From NCBI GenBank assembly GCA_040779335.1, contig JBFONV010000004.1:62001-126000 (forward strand): 64,000 bases of DNA, in the 5' to 3' direction. The translations under genes were made by a program, and so were the position numbers. This document shows, one piece after another, positions 1-7,987 of this stretch. This DNA comes from JBFONV01 sp040779335 (GTDB lineage Bacteria > Pseudomonadota > Gammaproteobacteria > Enterobacterales > Alteromonadaceae). The notes under the pieces were generated by a model. It did not search any database. It saw only the letters and a list, made by a program, of their open reading frames with translations, and was not told where the DNA came from. How positions within the stretch are numbered: the stretch's first letter is position 1; every line of letters starts with the position of its first letter.

Positions 1-457
1 ATCCCATGACAGCGGTTTGATAAATGACTAGCATCGGTAGCCCTCTACTCGAGACAGGACGTCGAGGGCTGCCGTTGTTCATGGACGATAAATCGGCAGT
101 GTTCGAGGAATACGCTAGTTGTTTATCAAAGTATTCCGCTGTTTGGGTGTCGGAGGGGTTCCAAGGGGAGGCACGGCGGTACGCCGCCCCTTGGGTGCTG
201 TCAGCACCCTGACAATCTAATAAGAGCAATTAACAAATATAGAAAGAATTTTACCAATCATGTTATTTATTGGTTTAAATACTTTTTAGCGTGACTTTTA
301 TCCTAGTCATATTGTCGCGGTGTCTTCAGCACCCTGACGCTAATTGACTGTGGTATATCGCTAGATTAAGTGCGTTTCTCTTGGTCAAGTTGACTAAGCA
401 GGGGCATTCCCATAATCTGTATGTTCTTTGAAGGTGTTTTTGGGGAAAACATTTTTT
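1..457. repeat. Gene-free left edge with palindromic intergenic repeats
   Basis: I see no convincing gene here. Two adjoining hairpins lie at 161-209. One is built from CCAAGGGG (161-168) and CCCCTTGG (187-194) around an inner CGGCG/CGCCG stem. The other is GGGTGCT (193-199) with AGCACCC (203-209). A fragment reading TTGTCGCGGTG near 311-321, followed by CAGCACCCTGAC, resembles part of the element near 23.67 kb. An open frame of 62 codons (24-212) runs through the palindromes and has no ribosome binding site, so I do not call it. Elements of this kind recur at 23.7, 24.7 and 28.9 kb. Confidence 0.6.
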
Positions 458-1267
458 ATGCGTATTCTTTTGGTACTGACATTATTACTACTCTCCCCAC
501 CTTTAAAAGCATTAGAGCAGCCTTGGCTCATTTTAACAGAACCCTTTCCTCCCTACTTTTCTCCTGAGCTGCCAAATAATGGCTGGATGCATGACTTGGT
601 CGCAACTGCACTGACTAATCAGGGTATTAATGTGACTATTGAATATGTCGCTTGGTCAAGAGCAATGCGACTTACAGCAAGTGGGGGTGCAGTAGCGGCA
701 TTGGGGGCTTACAAATCGGTACAGCGCGAGCAGCGTTATTATTATAGTAAAGCGATTGGTAAAACTGATACCGGGTTTTTCGGCAAGTCCACTTTAGCGC
801 TTACCACACCGCTTCAACTCGATGATCTTAAAAAATACGTTATCGCAAAAGGAGAAGAATATGTTGTGGTGGAAGGGTTTGAGGATCATCCTGATTTATC
901 ATTTACCGAAACGGTGGATCTGATCACAAGCCTTCATATGCTCCTAGGAGGGAGAGTGGATCTGGTTGCAGGCACTAAACAGGTTGGAGAATATTGGCTA
1001 CACCATCATCCTAAATTTACTGAACGTCCAGAATCGTCCAGCATTAACTTTATTGAGCCTGCGCTAGCGACACAGAAAATGTATATGATTTTCGGCAAAG
1101 TACAGGACGGAAACGATATTAGAGTGAAGCAGTTTAACAAGGCGATAGCCGATTTTGTTTGGTCTGGAGAGTTATCAACGTTACTAACTCGACATCTACT
1201 TCCTGAGGCAGAAAGACAAAGTATCATCACATTATTGCAAGAACAGTTTGAAAAACCTAACTACTAG
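458..1267 (+). CDS. Periplasmic solute-binding protein, SBP_bac_3 type (orphan)
   Basis: Likely a secreted type-II periplasmic binding protein of the amino-acid-binding (SBP_bac_3) superfamily, about 269 residues from the ATG at 458. I prefer this ATG to a TTG at 428, because it begins directly with a signal peptide (MRILLVLTLLLLSPPLKA) and has a GGGG upstream. After the signal come the family landmarks: an early TEPFPPY motif, then a WSRAMR motif around residue 65 (the equivalent of PWAR in its paralogues), and a C-terminal helix typical of the fold. No permease or ATPase gene adjoins, so its partner and ligand are unknown. Such orphan proteins are abundant in Alteromonadales. An attC-like structure follows the gene. 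Confidence 0.8.
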   Translation: MRILLVLTLLLLSPPLKALEQPWLILTEPFPPYFSPELPNNGWMHDLVATALTNQGINVTIEYVAWSRAMRLTASGGAVAALGAYKSVQREQRYYYSKAIGKTDTGFFGKSTLALTTPLQLDDLKKYVIAKGEEYVVVEGFEDHPDLSFTETVDLITSLHMLLGGRVDLVAGTKQVGEYWLHHHPKFTERPESSSINFIEPALATQKMYMIFGKVQDGNDIRVKQFNKAIADFVWSGELSTLLTRHLLPEAERQSIITLLQEQFEKPNY

Positions 1268-1276
1268 CGCAGCACA

Positions 1277-1406
1277 GTCTAACAGGCAGTTATGAGCGAA
1301 TAGCAGTCGTACAAGAAACATATGCCAGCAGTCTGCATCACGGCCATAGCCGTCGAACGCTTTTCAGAATTGTGTGGGAAGTTTGTGTCATAAACATAAG
1401 TTAGAG
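1277..1406 (+). repeat. attC-like imperfect inverted structure, 130 bp
   Basis: The left end reads GTCTAAC (1277-1283, fitting the attC inverse core RYYYAAC), then 5 bp, then GTTATGAG. The right end read in reverse complement is CTCTAAC, 5 bp, TTTATGAC. So R-box and L-box-like arms pair across 130 bp with equal 5-bp spacers, and a small ACGGC/GCCGT hairpin lies inside. The length and layout match integron attC sites, which run to about 140 bp. The right core, GTTAGAG, deviates from GTTRRRY at its last base. No integrase gene is in the window. Confidence 0.4.
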
Positions 1407-1560
1407 TGTTTCGCGGTGACAAGCAATTGCGAGGATACTACCACCTTTGCGAGAGCGCCATTAGAAATTCAAGAAAATAAGCCCTGTTGCACAGAATAGC
1501 AATATGCTTTATTTTATCCAGACTCTCATACACAAAATGTTAGCTACGGTTTTCAGAAAC

Positions 1561-2499
1561 ATGAAAAAAATAATAGTAATATTATTGTTTAGTCTCTCTT
1601 TCCCTTTATTCAGTCAAGAAAAAATCAGTGTCTTGATTCTACAAAACGAGTATGCCCACGATGTCCATGTTATAACAGACGTATTTGAGGAAGTACTAGA
1701 TAACACTGGAAATTATTCGATTGATAAGTTCTTTGTTCAAGAAAAGGAGGACTGGGATAAATTCAACTATAATTTCAAAGATTATCAATTGATAATATCA
1801 TCAAGACTTGGTGTTGATATGCCTGAAAAATTAAGAAATGAGTTTGTTTTTCACATAGAGAATGGAGGTAATTTAGTCATAACTCATCAAGGTGTTAGTT
1901 CTTTTTATGATTGGCCAAAATTTCATGAAGTAATTGGGTTAGGATGGTACGGTTCAAGTGCGGGAGAGCATATATTTTGGGACGAAAGCATTGGTGATTT
2001 TGTCAGAACTCCCTTATACCACGGAGTCGGAGTCGGTCATGGGAAACAGCATGAATTCCTTGTAACCATGAGAGATACGGAACATCCCATTTCTAAGGGC
2101 ATTCCAGTAGAGTGGGTACAATCAAAAGATGAGTTATATCATGGCTTGCGTGGGCCAGCCAAAAACCTCACTATTATAGCCACTGCATATTCAGATAAAA
2201 AGACCTGGGGTTCTGGAGACCATGAGCCTATAGCATGGACAACTAATTATGGTAAAGGGAGGGTGTTTGTAACTGTTCTTGGGCATGTTATGAAAGAGGA
2301 ATTCACCAATGCTATCAATGGGATAAATTCTACCGAGAATAAGAGTGAGGCTATTTATTCTGTCGGTTTTCAAACGTTACTTGCACGCGGAGCAGAATGG
2401 GCTGCTACTGGCAAAGTAACAACAAAAATACCAGATGATTTTCCTTCAAAAACAGAATCTAGTTATTTAGTGCCAAGTAAAGTTAAATGGAAGAAATAA
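1561..2499 (+). CDS. ThuA-like domain protein, exported
   Basis: A ThuA-like (trehalose-utilisation-type, glutamine-amidotransferase-like fold) protein, about 312 residues. The ATG at 1561 is chosen because it starts a clear signal peptide (MKKIIVILLFSLSFPLFSQE). Upstream in-frame ATGs at 1504 and 1537 would bury it, and no start has a good ribosome binding site. Family features seen are the flexible N-terminal strand ISVLILQNEYAHD, the G-G-N-L-V-I-T-H-Q-G segment, the DELYHGLRG region, and the C-terminal GKGRVFVTVLGH motif. ThuA-like domains occur in sugar catabolism and secreted glycan-related proteins; the substrate is not known here. The signal peptide and AT-rich codons resemble Bacteroidota proteins, which may hint at transfer. 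It is not near the trehalase locus. Confidence 0.75.
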   Translation: MKKIIVILLFSLSFPLFSQEKISVLILQNEYAHDVHVITDVFEEVLDNTGNYSIDKFFVQEKEDWDKFNYNFKDYQLIISSRLGVDMPEKLRNEFVFHIENGGNLVITHQGVSSFYDWPKFHEVIGLGWYGSSAGEHIFWDESIGDFVRTPLYHGVGVGHGKQHEFLVTMRDTEHPISKGIPVEWVQSKDELYHGLRGPAKNLTIIATAYSDKKTWGSGDHEPIAWTTNYGKGRVFVTVLGHVMKEEFTNAINGINSTENKSEAIYSVGFQTLLARGAEWAATGKVTTKIPDDFPSKTESSYLVPSKVKWKK

Positions 2500-2897
2500 A
2501 TAAACCAATATCACCATCACCATGCTAGCACTAACAAGCAAAAGGTAGTTTCATCATCAACTTCTAAACAATCGTGAATTCACATCGTATATGGTTGTAA
2601 TGAGTATCACTATTTTACTCTAACAATACCAAATACAATAAAACCGCAACGGCAGGAAGCTGCCCCTTTGAGACGGTCACAGTACATGAGCCGAACGTCG
2701 CCTTATGGCACTTTTCCGAAGTACGGCGAAGAGTGAGGAACAGTCGTTATAGTTAAATTAAATTTAGCTATCGGTTTGCTATCAATAAACTGGGGTGGAG
2801 GTTTGTGGAACTAATACCAATACAGCTATGATTAGCTGTTAGTTATTGTATCTACATAAAGCGATAAAATAGTTAAATAAATTAGGTTTTTACTATA
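2500..2897. repeat. Intergenic region with repeat element ending in GTTAAAT
   Basis: No gene seen. It contains a GGCAG/CTGCC hairpin near 2651-2664. It also holds an element at 2691-2758 that shares its order of motifs (CCGA.CGTC, TGGCACTT, GAAG, CAGTCGTT, GTTAAAT) with 5688-5756. The last 7 bp, GTTAAAT at 2752-2758, fits the attC core GTTRRRY. A CTCTAAC at 2618-2624 could be the opposite core 141 bp away, but the inner boxes do not pair well. Confidence 0.45.
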
Positions 2898-3686
2898 ATG
2901 GATAGAATTGCTGTTTATAAAAAGGTTGTCGACGTGTTTCGTGTCTTTGCATTATTAGTTTTGTTAACCGCTTTAAATTACTGTTTTGCGACCACTGCCA
3001 GCAAAAAGTTTCCAATGCTCAATGTTGTCACCGAAGATTGGCCTCCTCATAACTTTCTAGATAGCCATGGCGAAATCGTTGGCACGTCAACAAAGAAGAT
3101 AAAGAGCATACTTCATTTAGCCAACATCAACTACAATATCAAGCTGCTACCGTGGGCAAGGGCATTCAATATTGCAGTCAATAAACCCAATACTCTTATT
3201 TATTCCATTTATAGAATCAGAGAAAGGGAATCGCTATTTCATTGGTTTTGCCCCTTGTCCCCAGTAGATAACTTATATGCTTATGCACTTAAGGAAAGTG
3301 CCGTCTCAATTAGTAGCGTTGATGAACTAAAAACACATACCTTTGCCGTGTCTCGAAATGAAATTGAGCATACTTACCTTAGTAGCTTAGAACTTAGAGA
3401 AGGAATTAATCTTCATATTTCCGCCGAAGATGAAACAAGTTTTGATCATGTACTCAACAAAAAGGTCGAATTATTCATTGAAACTCCAAAGGCAATGGAA
3501 CTCAGGTTAAAGAAACGGGGGCTTCCAAATGATTTCGTGGTATCTGTATTTAAACTCGAATTAGATGAAATGCAACATTGCTTCGCAATCTCTAAAGGCA
3601 CCGATCCAGAAATTATTAAGCGGGTTAGTAAAGCATTTGAAGCGGTAAAAAACACAGAAGAAGTAGATATGACTGAAGTCAATTAA
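2898..3686 (+). CDS. Periplasmic solute-binding protein, SBP_bac_3 type (orphan)
   Basis: 262 residues. The N-terminus has a hydrophobic segment (about residues 13-31) ending in FATTASK, acting as a signal peptide or membrane anchor. The mature part opens with VVTEDWPPHNF and has LLPWARAFNIA about 40 residues later, the WPP and PWAR landmarks shared by the other orphan binding proteins in this window. Two Cys residues (in FHWFCPLSP and MQHCFAIS) could form a disulfide. There is no transporter neighbour, and the ligand is unknown. The spacer that follows contains a GTCCGCTTGTGGCAC repeat and a candidate attC core. Confidence 0.78.
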   Translation: MDRIAVYKKVVDVFRVFALLVLLTALNYCFATTASKKFPMLNVVTEDWPPHNFLDSHGEIVGTSTKKIKSILHLANINYNIKLLPWARAFNIAVNKPNTLIYSIYRIRERESLFHWFCPLSPVDNLYAYALKESAVSISSVDELKTHTFAVSRNEIEHTYLSSLELREGINLHISAEDETSFDHVLNKKVELFIETPKAMELRLKKRGLPNDFVVSVFKLELDEMQHCFAISKGTDPEIIKRVSKAFEAVKNTEEVDMTEVN

Positions 3687-3760
3687 TGTCCGCTTGTGGC
3701 ACAAAGAAGTCATACAAACAGATTTACGTGACTGAATTGTTCTTTCTTGTTCGCTGGTCA

Positions 3761-3895
3761 ATCTAACTGTTATTTTGTGGCTAAAGTTAATGTAATTGAC
3801 TGTTCAAATTTATTTAATTATCCAACTGTTCTGTCAGCTTGATAATATTAAATCATAAATGATGTACCGTGAGCTTTAAGTGCTATATGTTAGGT
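3761..3895 (+). repeat. Candidate attC-like site (weaker), 135 bp
   Basis: ATCTAAC at 3761-3767 and GTTAGGT at 3889-3895 both fit the attC core consensus (RYYYAAC, GTTRRRY), and they complement each other at 6 of 7 bases over 135 bp. The inner L-boxes pair poorly, so this is only a candidate. The next gene begins 30 bp after the right core, as in integron cassettes. Confidence 0.3.
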
Positions 3896-3924
3896 GCATT
3901 AGCAATTCTATAATTGACAAAAGT

Positions 3925-4242
3925 ATGGCGTTAAAAGCAGATTTAAGACATTTTCTTGACGAAGAAGGTAACGTACTAGAGCTTACGGAACAAGCTAAAA
4001 CTATTTTCAAATTTCTGATCAAGATTGTTTCATCGGTTTCTGAGAGTTTAGAGCTGCCACTAATTAATGTTGATTTGAAATGCAAGACCCGAGCTGATGG
4101 TCTGTCGTGTGAAGGAAGTATTGAAGCAATATGTTTCGCAATTGGCATGATTGAATGGCATTGCGACACCTGTGAGGCCTCTGGAACAATCTCAAATTGG
4201 CAAGGAAGCTTATGGGACAAGCAAGAACATACCATCCATTAG
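3925..4242 (+). CDS. Small conserved-type hypothetical protein
   Basis: I do not recognise the family. The ATG at 3925 gives 105 residues starting MALKADLRHFLDEEGNVL. A GTG at 3880 would add 15 residues but overlaps the attC-like core, and I reject it. The protein is soluble with no signal peptide. The middle is helical (LTEQAKTIFKFLIKIVSSV), and it ends with a WHCDTCEASGTISNWQGSLWD segment. The two Cys two residues apart, together with a Cys in LSCEGS, could bind a metal, but this is guesswork. It sits between two attC-like structures with a very short leader, the arrangement of a gene cassette, and cassettes often carry unknown small proteins. Confidence 0.6.
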   Translation: MALKADLRHFLDEEGNVLELTEQAKTIFKFLIKIVSSVSESLELPLINVDLKCKTRADGLSCEGSIEAICFAIGMIEWHCDTCEASGTISNWQGSLWDKQEHTIH

Positions 4243-4365
4243 TCCTAACAAGTATTGTGATACAGCAACATTTGGGAACCATGTAAATTTAAATAGTACT
4301 CGAAATGCCTACTTGACCGTTTATGCTAGCTCAGCATTATAAAGTATCCTTAATATATGTTAGAA
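4243..4365 (+). repeat. attC-like inverted structure, 123 bp
   Basis: The best attC candidate in the window. It starts one base after the stop codon of the upstream gene. The left end is TCCTAAC, 5 bp (AAGTA), then TTGTGATAC. The right end in reverse complement is TTCTAAC, 5 bp (ATATA), then TTAAGGATAC. The cores match at 6 of 7 and the inner boxes share GATAC with one extra base, as expected for the extrahelical base of an attC site. The 123-bp length equals that of Vibrio-type repeats. Core ends deviate slightly from consensus (T instead of R, A instead of Y). Confidence 0.42.
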
Positions 4366-4405
4366 TTTAACAATATTATTATTTAAAATCATTAGGCGTA
4401 TTTTC

Positions 4406-4747
4406 ATGTCTGAACATTCAATTATCGACATTTGTGTTGAACCTATAGAACTTTGTAAATTACTCAAAATAGCCAATATGGTTGGTGGTGGCGGCGAAGC
4501 TAAAACCATGATCAGTGAAGGTAATGTTTTAGTAAATAATGAAGTTGTAGTTCAAAAGCGTAAAAAAATTCGAAGCGGCGACATTATCGAATATAACGGT
4601 AAAATTATTGAGGTCGCTTATAATCCCACCAAAAAATCTGCAGAGTTTATTAATACAGTAATCTTAGCGAGCAAAAAAGAACAAAGAAAAAAAAGAGCTA
4701 AAAGTAAAGCGCGGGTTCTTTCATCAGAAACTGTTACTGAACGCTAA
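4406..4747 (+). CDS. S4-domain RNA-binding protein, YbcJ-like
   Basis: 113 residues. Residues about 8-72 form an S4 RNA-binding domain close in pattern to E. coli YbcJ (VEPIELCKLLKIANMVGGGG, then AKTMISEGNVLVNNEVV, KRKKIRSGD). The rest is a Lys/Arg-rich tail (KKEQRKKRAKSKARV) absent from YbcJ, which is about 70 residues. The expected role is binding structured RNA, perhaps on the ribosome, in the cytosol. It stands alone with an attC-like structure just upstream. Confidence 0.8.
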   Translation: MSEHSIIDICVEPIELCKLLKIANMVGGGGEAKTMISEGNVLVNNEVVVQKRKKIRSGDIIEYNGKIIEVAYNPTKKSAEFINTVILASKKEQRKKRAKSKARVLSSETVTER

Positions 4748-5032
4748 AACACCAATTTTTTATAACCTATAGCCCTCTAGTAAGTTTCGTAAAGTGGTAG
4801 AACTTGTCACAAGCCATATGTGAAATATTGTACTAACTACTTTTAGCTTTGCGCACTAAAAAAATACGCTTCTGCGATTATGAGAACGACCGCTGTACTG
4901 GCATAGTTGACGTAATTATTTGATAAGTTTAATGTCAGCATGGTTAGAGCGAACAGCAGGCTCTAATTTATAGCTACCTTGTAAGGTAACATTAAATAAC
5001 CAGTTAGCCGCTAGTTAGAGTTAGGAAATAAA

Positions 5033-5644
5033 ATGTCAGATTGTGGTGGTGGGAAAGAACAAGCTGATAAGTTAGAGAAAAAAACTCTTATAGCTCTTCT
5101 TTCAATTAACGGATTTATGTTTGTAGCTGAATTGACTTTTGGTTGGTTGGCACAATCTACGGGATTAATTGCTGACTCTCTGGATATGCTGGCAGATGCA
5201 ACAGTATATGGCTTCTCTCTTTATGTTGTCGGCAAAGGAATTTTGCATCAAGCGAAAGCGGCTCAGGTCAGTGGCTTAGTTCAAATAATGCTCGGGCTGG
5301 GTGTGTTATTTGAGGTGCTTAGGAGGTTGCTCTATGGTAGCGAGCCTCAAAGCACATTAATTGTATTGGCTGGTGCAGTTGCTTTGTTGGCGAATATTAT
5401 TTGCCTAGTATTGGTTTCAAAACATAAAGAGGGAGGTGTGCATATGAGAGCCTCCTGGATATTTTCAATAAATGATTTGATCGCTAATCTTGGCGTAATT
5501 ATATCTGGTGTGCTTGTCGCTATTATTGGCAACCGTTTTCCAGATCTAATTGTGGGAACAATAATTTCATTAATCGTAGTTCGTGGTGGTATTAAAATAC
5601 TAAAGGATGCAAAAGAAACTCGCGAATCAGCTACATGCGACTAA
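5033..5644 (+). CDS. Cation diffusion facilitator family transporter, membrane part only
   Basis: 203 residues with about six hydrophobic helices. It is a CDF (cation efflux) protein: helix 2 carries ADSLDMLADA, where CDF proteins keep paired Asp metal ligands, and helix 5 has INDLIANLGV at the second ligand position. It ends soon after helix 6 (GGIKILKDAKE), so the usual cytosolic C-terminal domain of about 80-100 residues is missing, as in some short CDF proteins. An N-terminal SDCGGG and a C-terminal ATCD supply Cys residues. It probably exports a divalent metal from the cytosol; the metal is unknown. The AGGA ribosome site overlaps a GTTAGGA sequence only 7 bp before the start. Confidence 0.8.
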   Translation: MSDCGGGKEQADKLEKKTLIALLSINGFMFVAELTFGWLAQSTGLIADSLDMLADATVYGFSLYVVGKGILHQAKAAQVSGLVQIMLGLGVLFEVLRRLLYGSEPQSTLIVLAGAVALLANIICLVLVSKHKEGGVHMRASWIFSINDLIANLGVIISGVLVAIIGNRFPDLIVGTIISLIVVRGGIKILKDAKETRESATCD

Positions 5645-5954
5645 CAAAGCGCGGCACTCTGACAGTTTTTCCGTTTTGCGCGCGTTGCCGACCGTCCGTA
5701 AGTGGCACTTATTTGAAGCTCTGCTCTGAGCAATAAAGCAGTCGTTGACGTTAAATGCTAAACTGACTGCACCTCGACAAAGCTGTCCTAAATCAGATAA
5801 TTAAATTTTTCTAAATTTCACATAGCAGAGAAAAATCCTTTCTATTGTTCATCTGACAAATATCAAAGTCGTTCGTTTACATCTTAGTTAAACTTAACGC
5901 GTTTCACGGCAAGTGCTGTGCGGCCCAAACGTTTTATTAAATTGGACGAAGTTT
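5645..5954. repeat. Intergenic region with attC-like/repeat element
   Basis: No gene seen. GACTAAC (5639-5645, overlapping the stop of the upstream gene) and GTTAAAT (5750-5756) could be cores of a 118-bp attC-like site, but their arms pair weakly. Bases 5688-5756 share motif order with 2691-2758 (CCGACCGTC, GTGGCACTT, GAAG, CAGTCGTT, GTTAAAT), so at least two copies of one repeat exist. Confidence 0.4.
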
Positions 5955-6317
5955 ATGAAAACTACAATGCAAACCAAAATGCATTCAAAAGAAATTAGTC
6001 AAACTGATTGGCAAGCTTATTTCAACAAGGTCACTAAATCTCTTGCAAACCGAGCCGCCAGTGTGGAAGTCACCGGTTTTAACGTTGGTGATGAAATACT
6101 GGCTGAAGGCATTATGTTACAAGGGCTTAGTTATGATGCCAAAAATCATCTCATGGAAGTTTCCAGTGAAAAATTTCATCATTTGATCCATTCGCCAGAA
6201 CGAATTTTTGTTTCCTATGAAGGAGGCAATATTGACAGCGTTGAAATAATTGACAGTGAGGAAACTCGACATATCATTCGTTTTCTTCATCCTCTCGCCT
6301 TAGGAAAAAAACGCTGA
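5955..6317 (+). CDS. DUF5335 family protein
   Basis: 120 residues from the ATG at 5955; an upstream GTG at 5913 lacks a ribosome site. The pattern fits DUF5335: an N-terminal QTDWQAYFNKVTKSLANRAASVEV, then GLSYDAKNHLMEV, a SEKFHHLIHSPERIFV segment and a closing acidic strand IDSEETRHIIRFLHPL. It is cytosolic with no signal peptide. The biochemical role of the family is not known to me. It is followed by a host-attachment-family gene and htpX in the same orientation, a neighbourhood suggestive of stress genes. Confidence 0.7.
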   Translation: MKTTMQTKMHSKEISQTDWQAYFNKVTKSLANRAASVEVTGFNVGDEILAEGIMLQGLSYDAKNHLMEVSSEKFHHLIHSPERIFVSYEGGNIDSVEIIDSEETRHIIRFLHPLALGKKR

Positions 6318-6409
6318 ATAAGTAAGTTATTGGTAATAGCCTTTGGCAGAGATTGAAGAGTCTAGCAATTTATTTTAGGTGCACATTTGAGCTGACTGAG
6401 GGGAAGTTT

Positions 6410-6844
6410 ATGAGTATTTTAATCTTAACGGCAGATAGTGGTCGAGCCAGACTTTTTCAAACTGAAAACTCTAGTAGCGAGATTATTGAAGTGGAAGATA
6501 TAGTAAATCCGGTTGCGAGAATAAAAGATAACAAATTATTATCTGATGGCGCTAGTAGTCTTAAAGACAGTGTTGGTGCGGGTCGCCATGGTGGAGATCC
6601 TAAACACATGCCTAAAGAGGTGGCGAAACAACGTTTTGCAAAAGAAGTATCTGATACCTTAGTGGCAAGCATGGACAAGTACGGCTATCACAAGTTATAT
6701 ATCATTGCCGCGCCGAAGTTTCTTGGTGAGTTACGAACAGTTATTCCAAACAAAATCAAGCAATTGCTCATCGGCGAAGTTGACCATGATGCTACGTCGT
6801 TAACGCCGAAAGAGTTTCGTCATCTGTTGCCCAAATATTTGTAG
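6410..6844 (+). CDS. Host-attachment-family protein (Host_attach domain)
   Basis: 144 residues, the usual size of this family. Start ATG 6410 has GAGGGGAAG just upstream; an ATG at 6353 would add 19 atypical residues. It shows the family opening (ILILTADSGRARLFQTEN), a basic/Gly middle (SVGAGRHGGDPKHMPKEVAKQRFAKEVSD), the KLYIIAAPKFLGELR core and the ending LTPKEFRHLLPKYL. The family name comes from plant-associated bacteria. In free-living proteobacteria it is a cytosolic protein of unclear function, and the name should not be taken as evidence of host interaction or of a phage. Confidence 0.8.
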   Translation: MSILILTADSGRARLFQTENSSSEIIEVEDIVNPVARIKDNKLLSDGASSLKDSVGAGRHGGDPKHMPKEVAKQRFAKEVSDTLVASMDKYGYHKLYIIAAPKFLGELRTVIPNKIKQLLIGEVDHDATSLTPKEFRHLLPKYL

Positions 6845-7102
6845 TGGCAGGCTGTTTTTTGGGGGAATAAGGTGCTTGTTGATTTTGTCGGCGTTTATTG
6901 CCTAGAACCCCCCTCTTTAGGCATAAAGGTGAGATTATCCGTCTCCTATTTAGCGCTGGTTTCGAAACGGTTATGTGAAGCAATAAGCACTCACTATTGT
7001 GGATAAGCGTTCATGTATGCACAACGTGAGTAACGCTGTTGATATAAGCTAAAAAACAGCTTTGAATGCAGAAATGGAAGTACAGCAGAAGGAGGTTATA
7101 AC

Positions 7103-7987
7103 ATGAAACGTATCATCTTATTTTTAACAACAAACCTTGCCATTATTTTACTCCTAGGTACGACGTTGCGATTACTCGGATTTGAGAGCATTATGGACGA
7201 GCAAGGAGTTGATTTAGATCTCAACTCGCTGTTGGTGTTTGCATTAGTGCTAGGGTTTGGTGGTTCATTCATTTCATTGATGCTCTCAAAGTGGCTCGCC
7301 AAACGAATGACCTCTGCCCTCGTGATCGTTGAACCCGCGAATGAGAAAGAACATTGGTTGTTAACAACCGTTGCTCGTCAGGCAAAAATGGCCGCTATTG
7401 GCATGCCCGAGGTCGCAATTTACCAAGCCTCTGATATGAATGCGTTTGCGACAGGCATGTCACGAAATAATGCCTTGGTTGCGGTGAGCAGCGGTTTGCT
7501 ACAGGGCATGACCAAAGATGAAATTGAAGGAGTACTGGCTCATGAAATAAGTCATGTTGCCAATGGTGATATGGTGACTTTGACGCTTATTCAAGGAGTG
7601 GTTAATACCTTCGTTATTTTTATGGCAAGAGTCGTTGGCCATATAGTGGACAGGGTGATATTTAAGAACGAGCGAGGGCATGGCCCCGCTTTTTGGGTAA
7701 CAACTATTGTTGCTGAGCTATTGCTAGGCATTCTGGCGAGTATGGTCGTGTTTTGGTTTAGCCGTCAACGTGAATTTGGTGCGGATGAAGGTGGAGCAAA
7801 ACTGGCGGGTCGCAACAAAATGCTGCAAGCATTGGAAAAACTTAAAGCACACTACCAACCTTCACAATTACCTGAACAGATGGCTGCGTTCGGCATAAAT
7901 GGTGGTGTAGGTAGTGGCTTTAAAAAATTATTTATGTCCCATCCGCCTATAGATGAACGTATTGACGTTTTGAAAAGGTTTGCGTAA
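7103..7987 (+). CDS. htpX: Protease HtpX
   Basis: Inner-membrane zinc metalloprotease of family M48B, 294 residues, that degrades damaged membrane proteins. Two N-terminal helices (about 5-25 and 33-55) are followed by the zinc motif HEISH at 147-151, then two more hydrophobic segments, and the third ligand Glu near 224 in RQREFGADEGG. It ends with SHPPIDERI, as in E. coli HtpX. A strong ribosome site (AAGGAGG) precedes the ATG. In E. coli the gene is under Cpx control; I found no clear Cpx box here. Confidence 0.95.
   Translation: MKRIILFLTTNLAIILLLGTTLRLLGFESIMDEQGVDLDLNSLLVFALVLGFGGSFISLMLSKWLAKRMTSALVIVEPANEKEHWLLTTVARQAKMAAIGMPEVAIYQASDMNAFATGMSRNNALVAVSSGLLQGMTKDEIEGVLAHEISHVANGDMVTLTLIQGVVNTFVIFMARVVGHIVDRVIFKNERGHGPAFWVTTIVAELLLGILASMVVFWFSRQREFGADEGGAKLAGRNKMLQALEKLKAHYQPSQLPEQMAAFGINGGVGSGFKKLFMSHPPIDERIDVLKRFA

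Noticed and set aside
24..212. Open frame of 62 codons at the left edge
   Set aside because: It runs through two GC-rich hairpins, has no ribosome binding site and no recognisable protein features.
1561..2499. ThuA-like gene as part of the trehalose pathway
   Set aside because: It is 42 kb from the trehalase locus, is exported and lacks the TGCAAACGTTTGCA operator.
3880..3924. GTG start that would lengthen the small unknown protein
   Set aside because: It overlaps the candidate attC core and has no ribosome binding site; the ATG at 3925 is more plausible.
4831..5026. Another attC-like pair, TACTAAC and GTTAGGA, before the CDF gene
   Set aside because: At 196 bp it is too long for an attC site and its inner boxes do not pair; a shorter choice ending at 4949 pairs no better.
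6410..6844. Host-attachment protein as evidence of a phage or symbiosis island
   Set aside because: No other phage or symbiosis genes are nearby, and the family is common in free-living proteobacteria.
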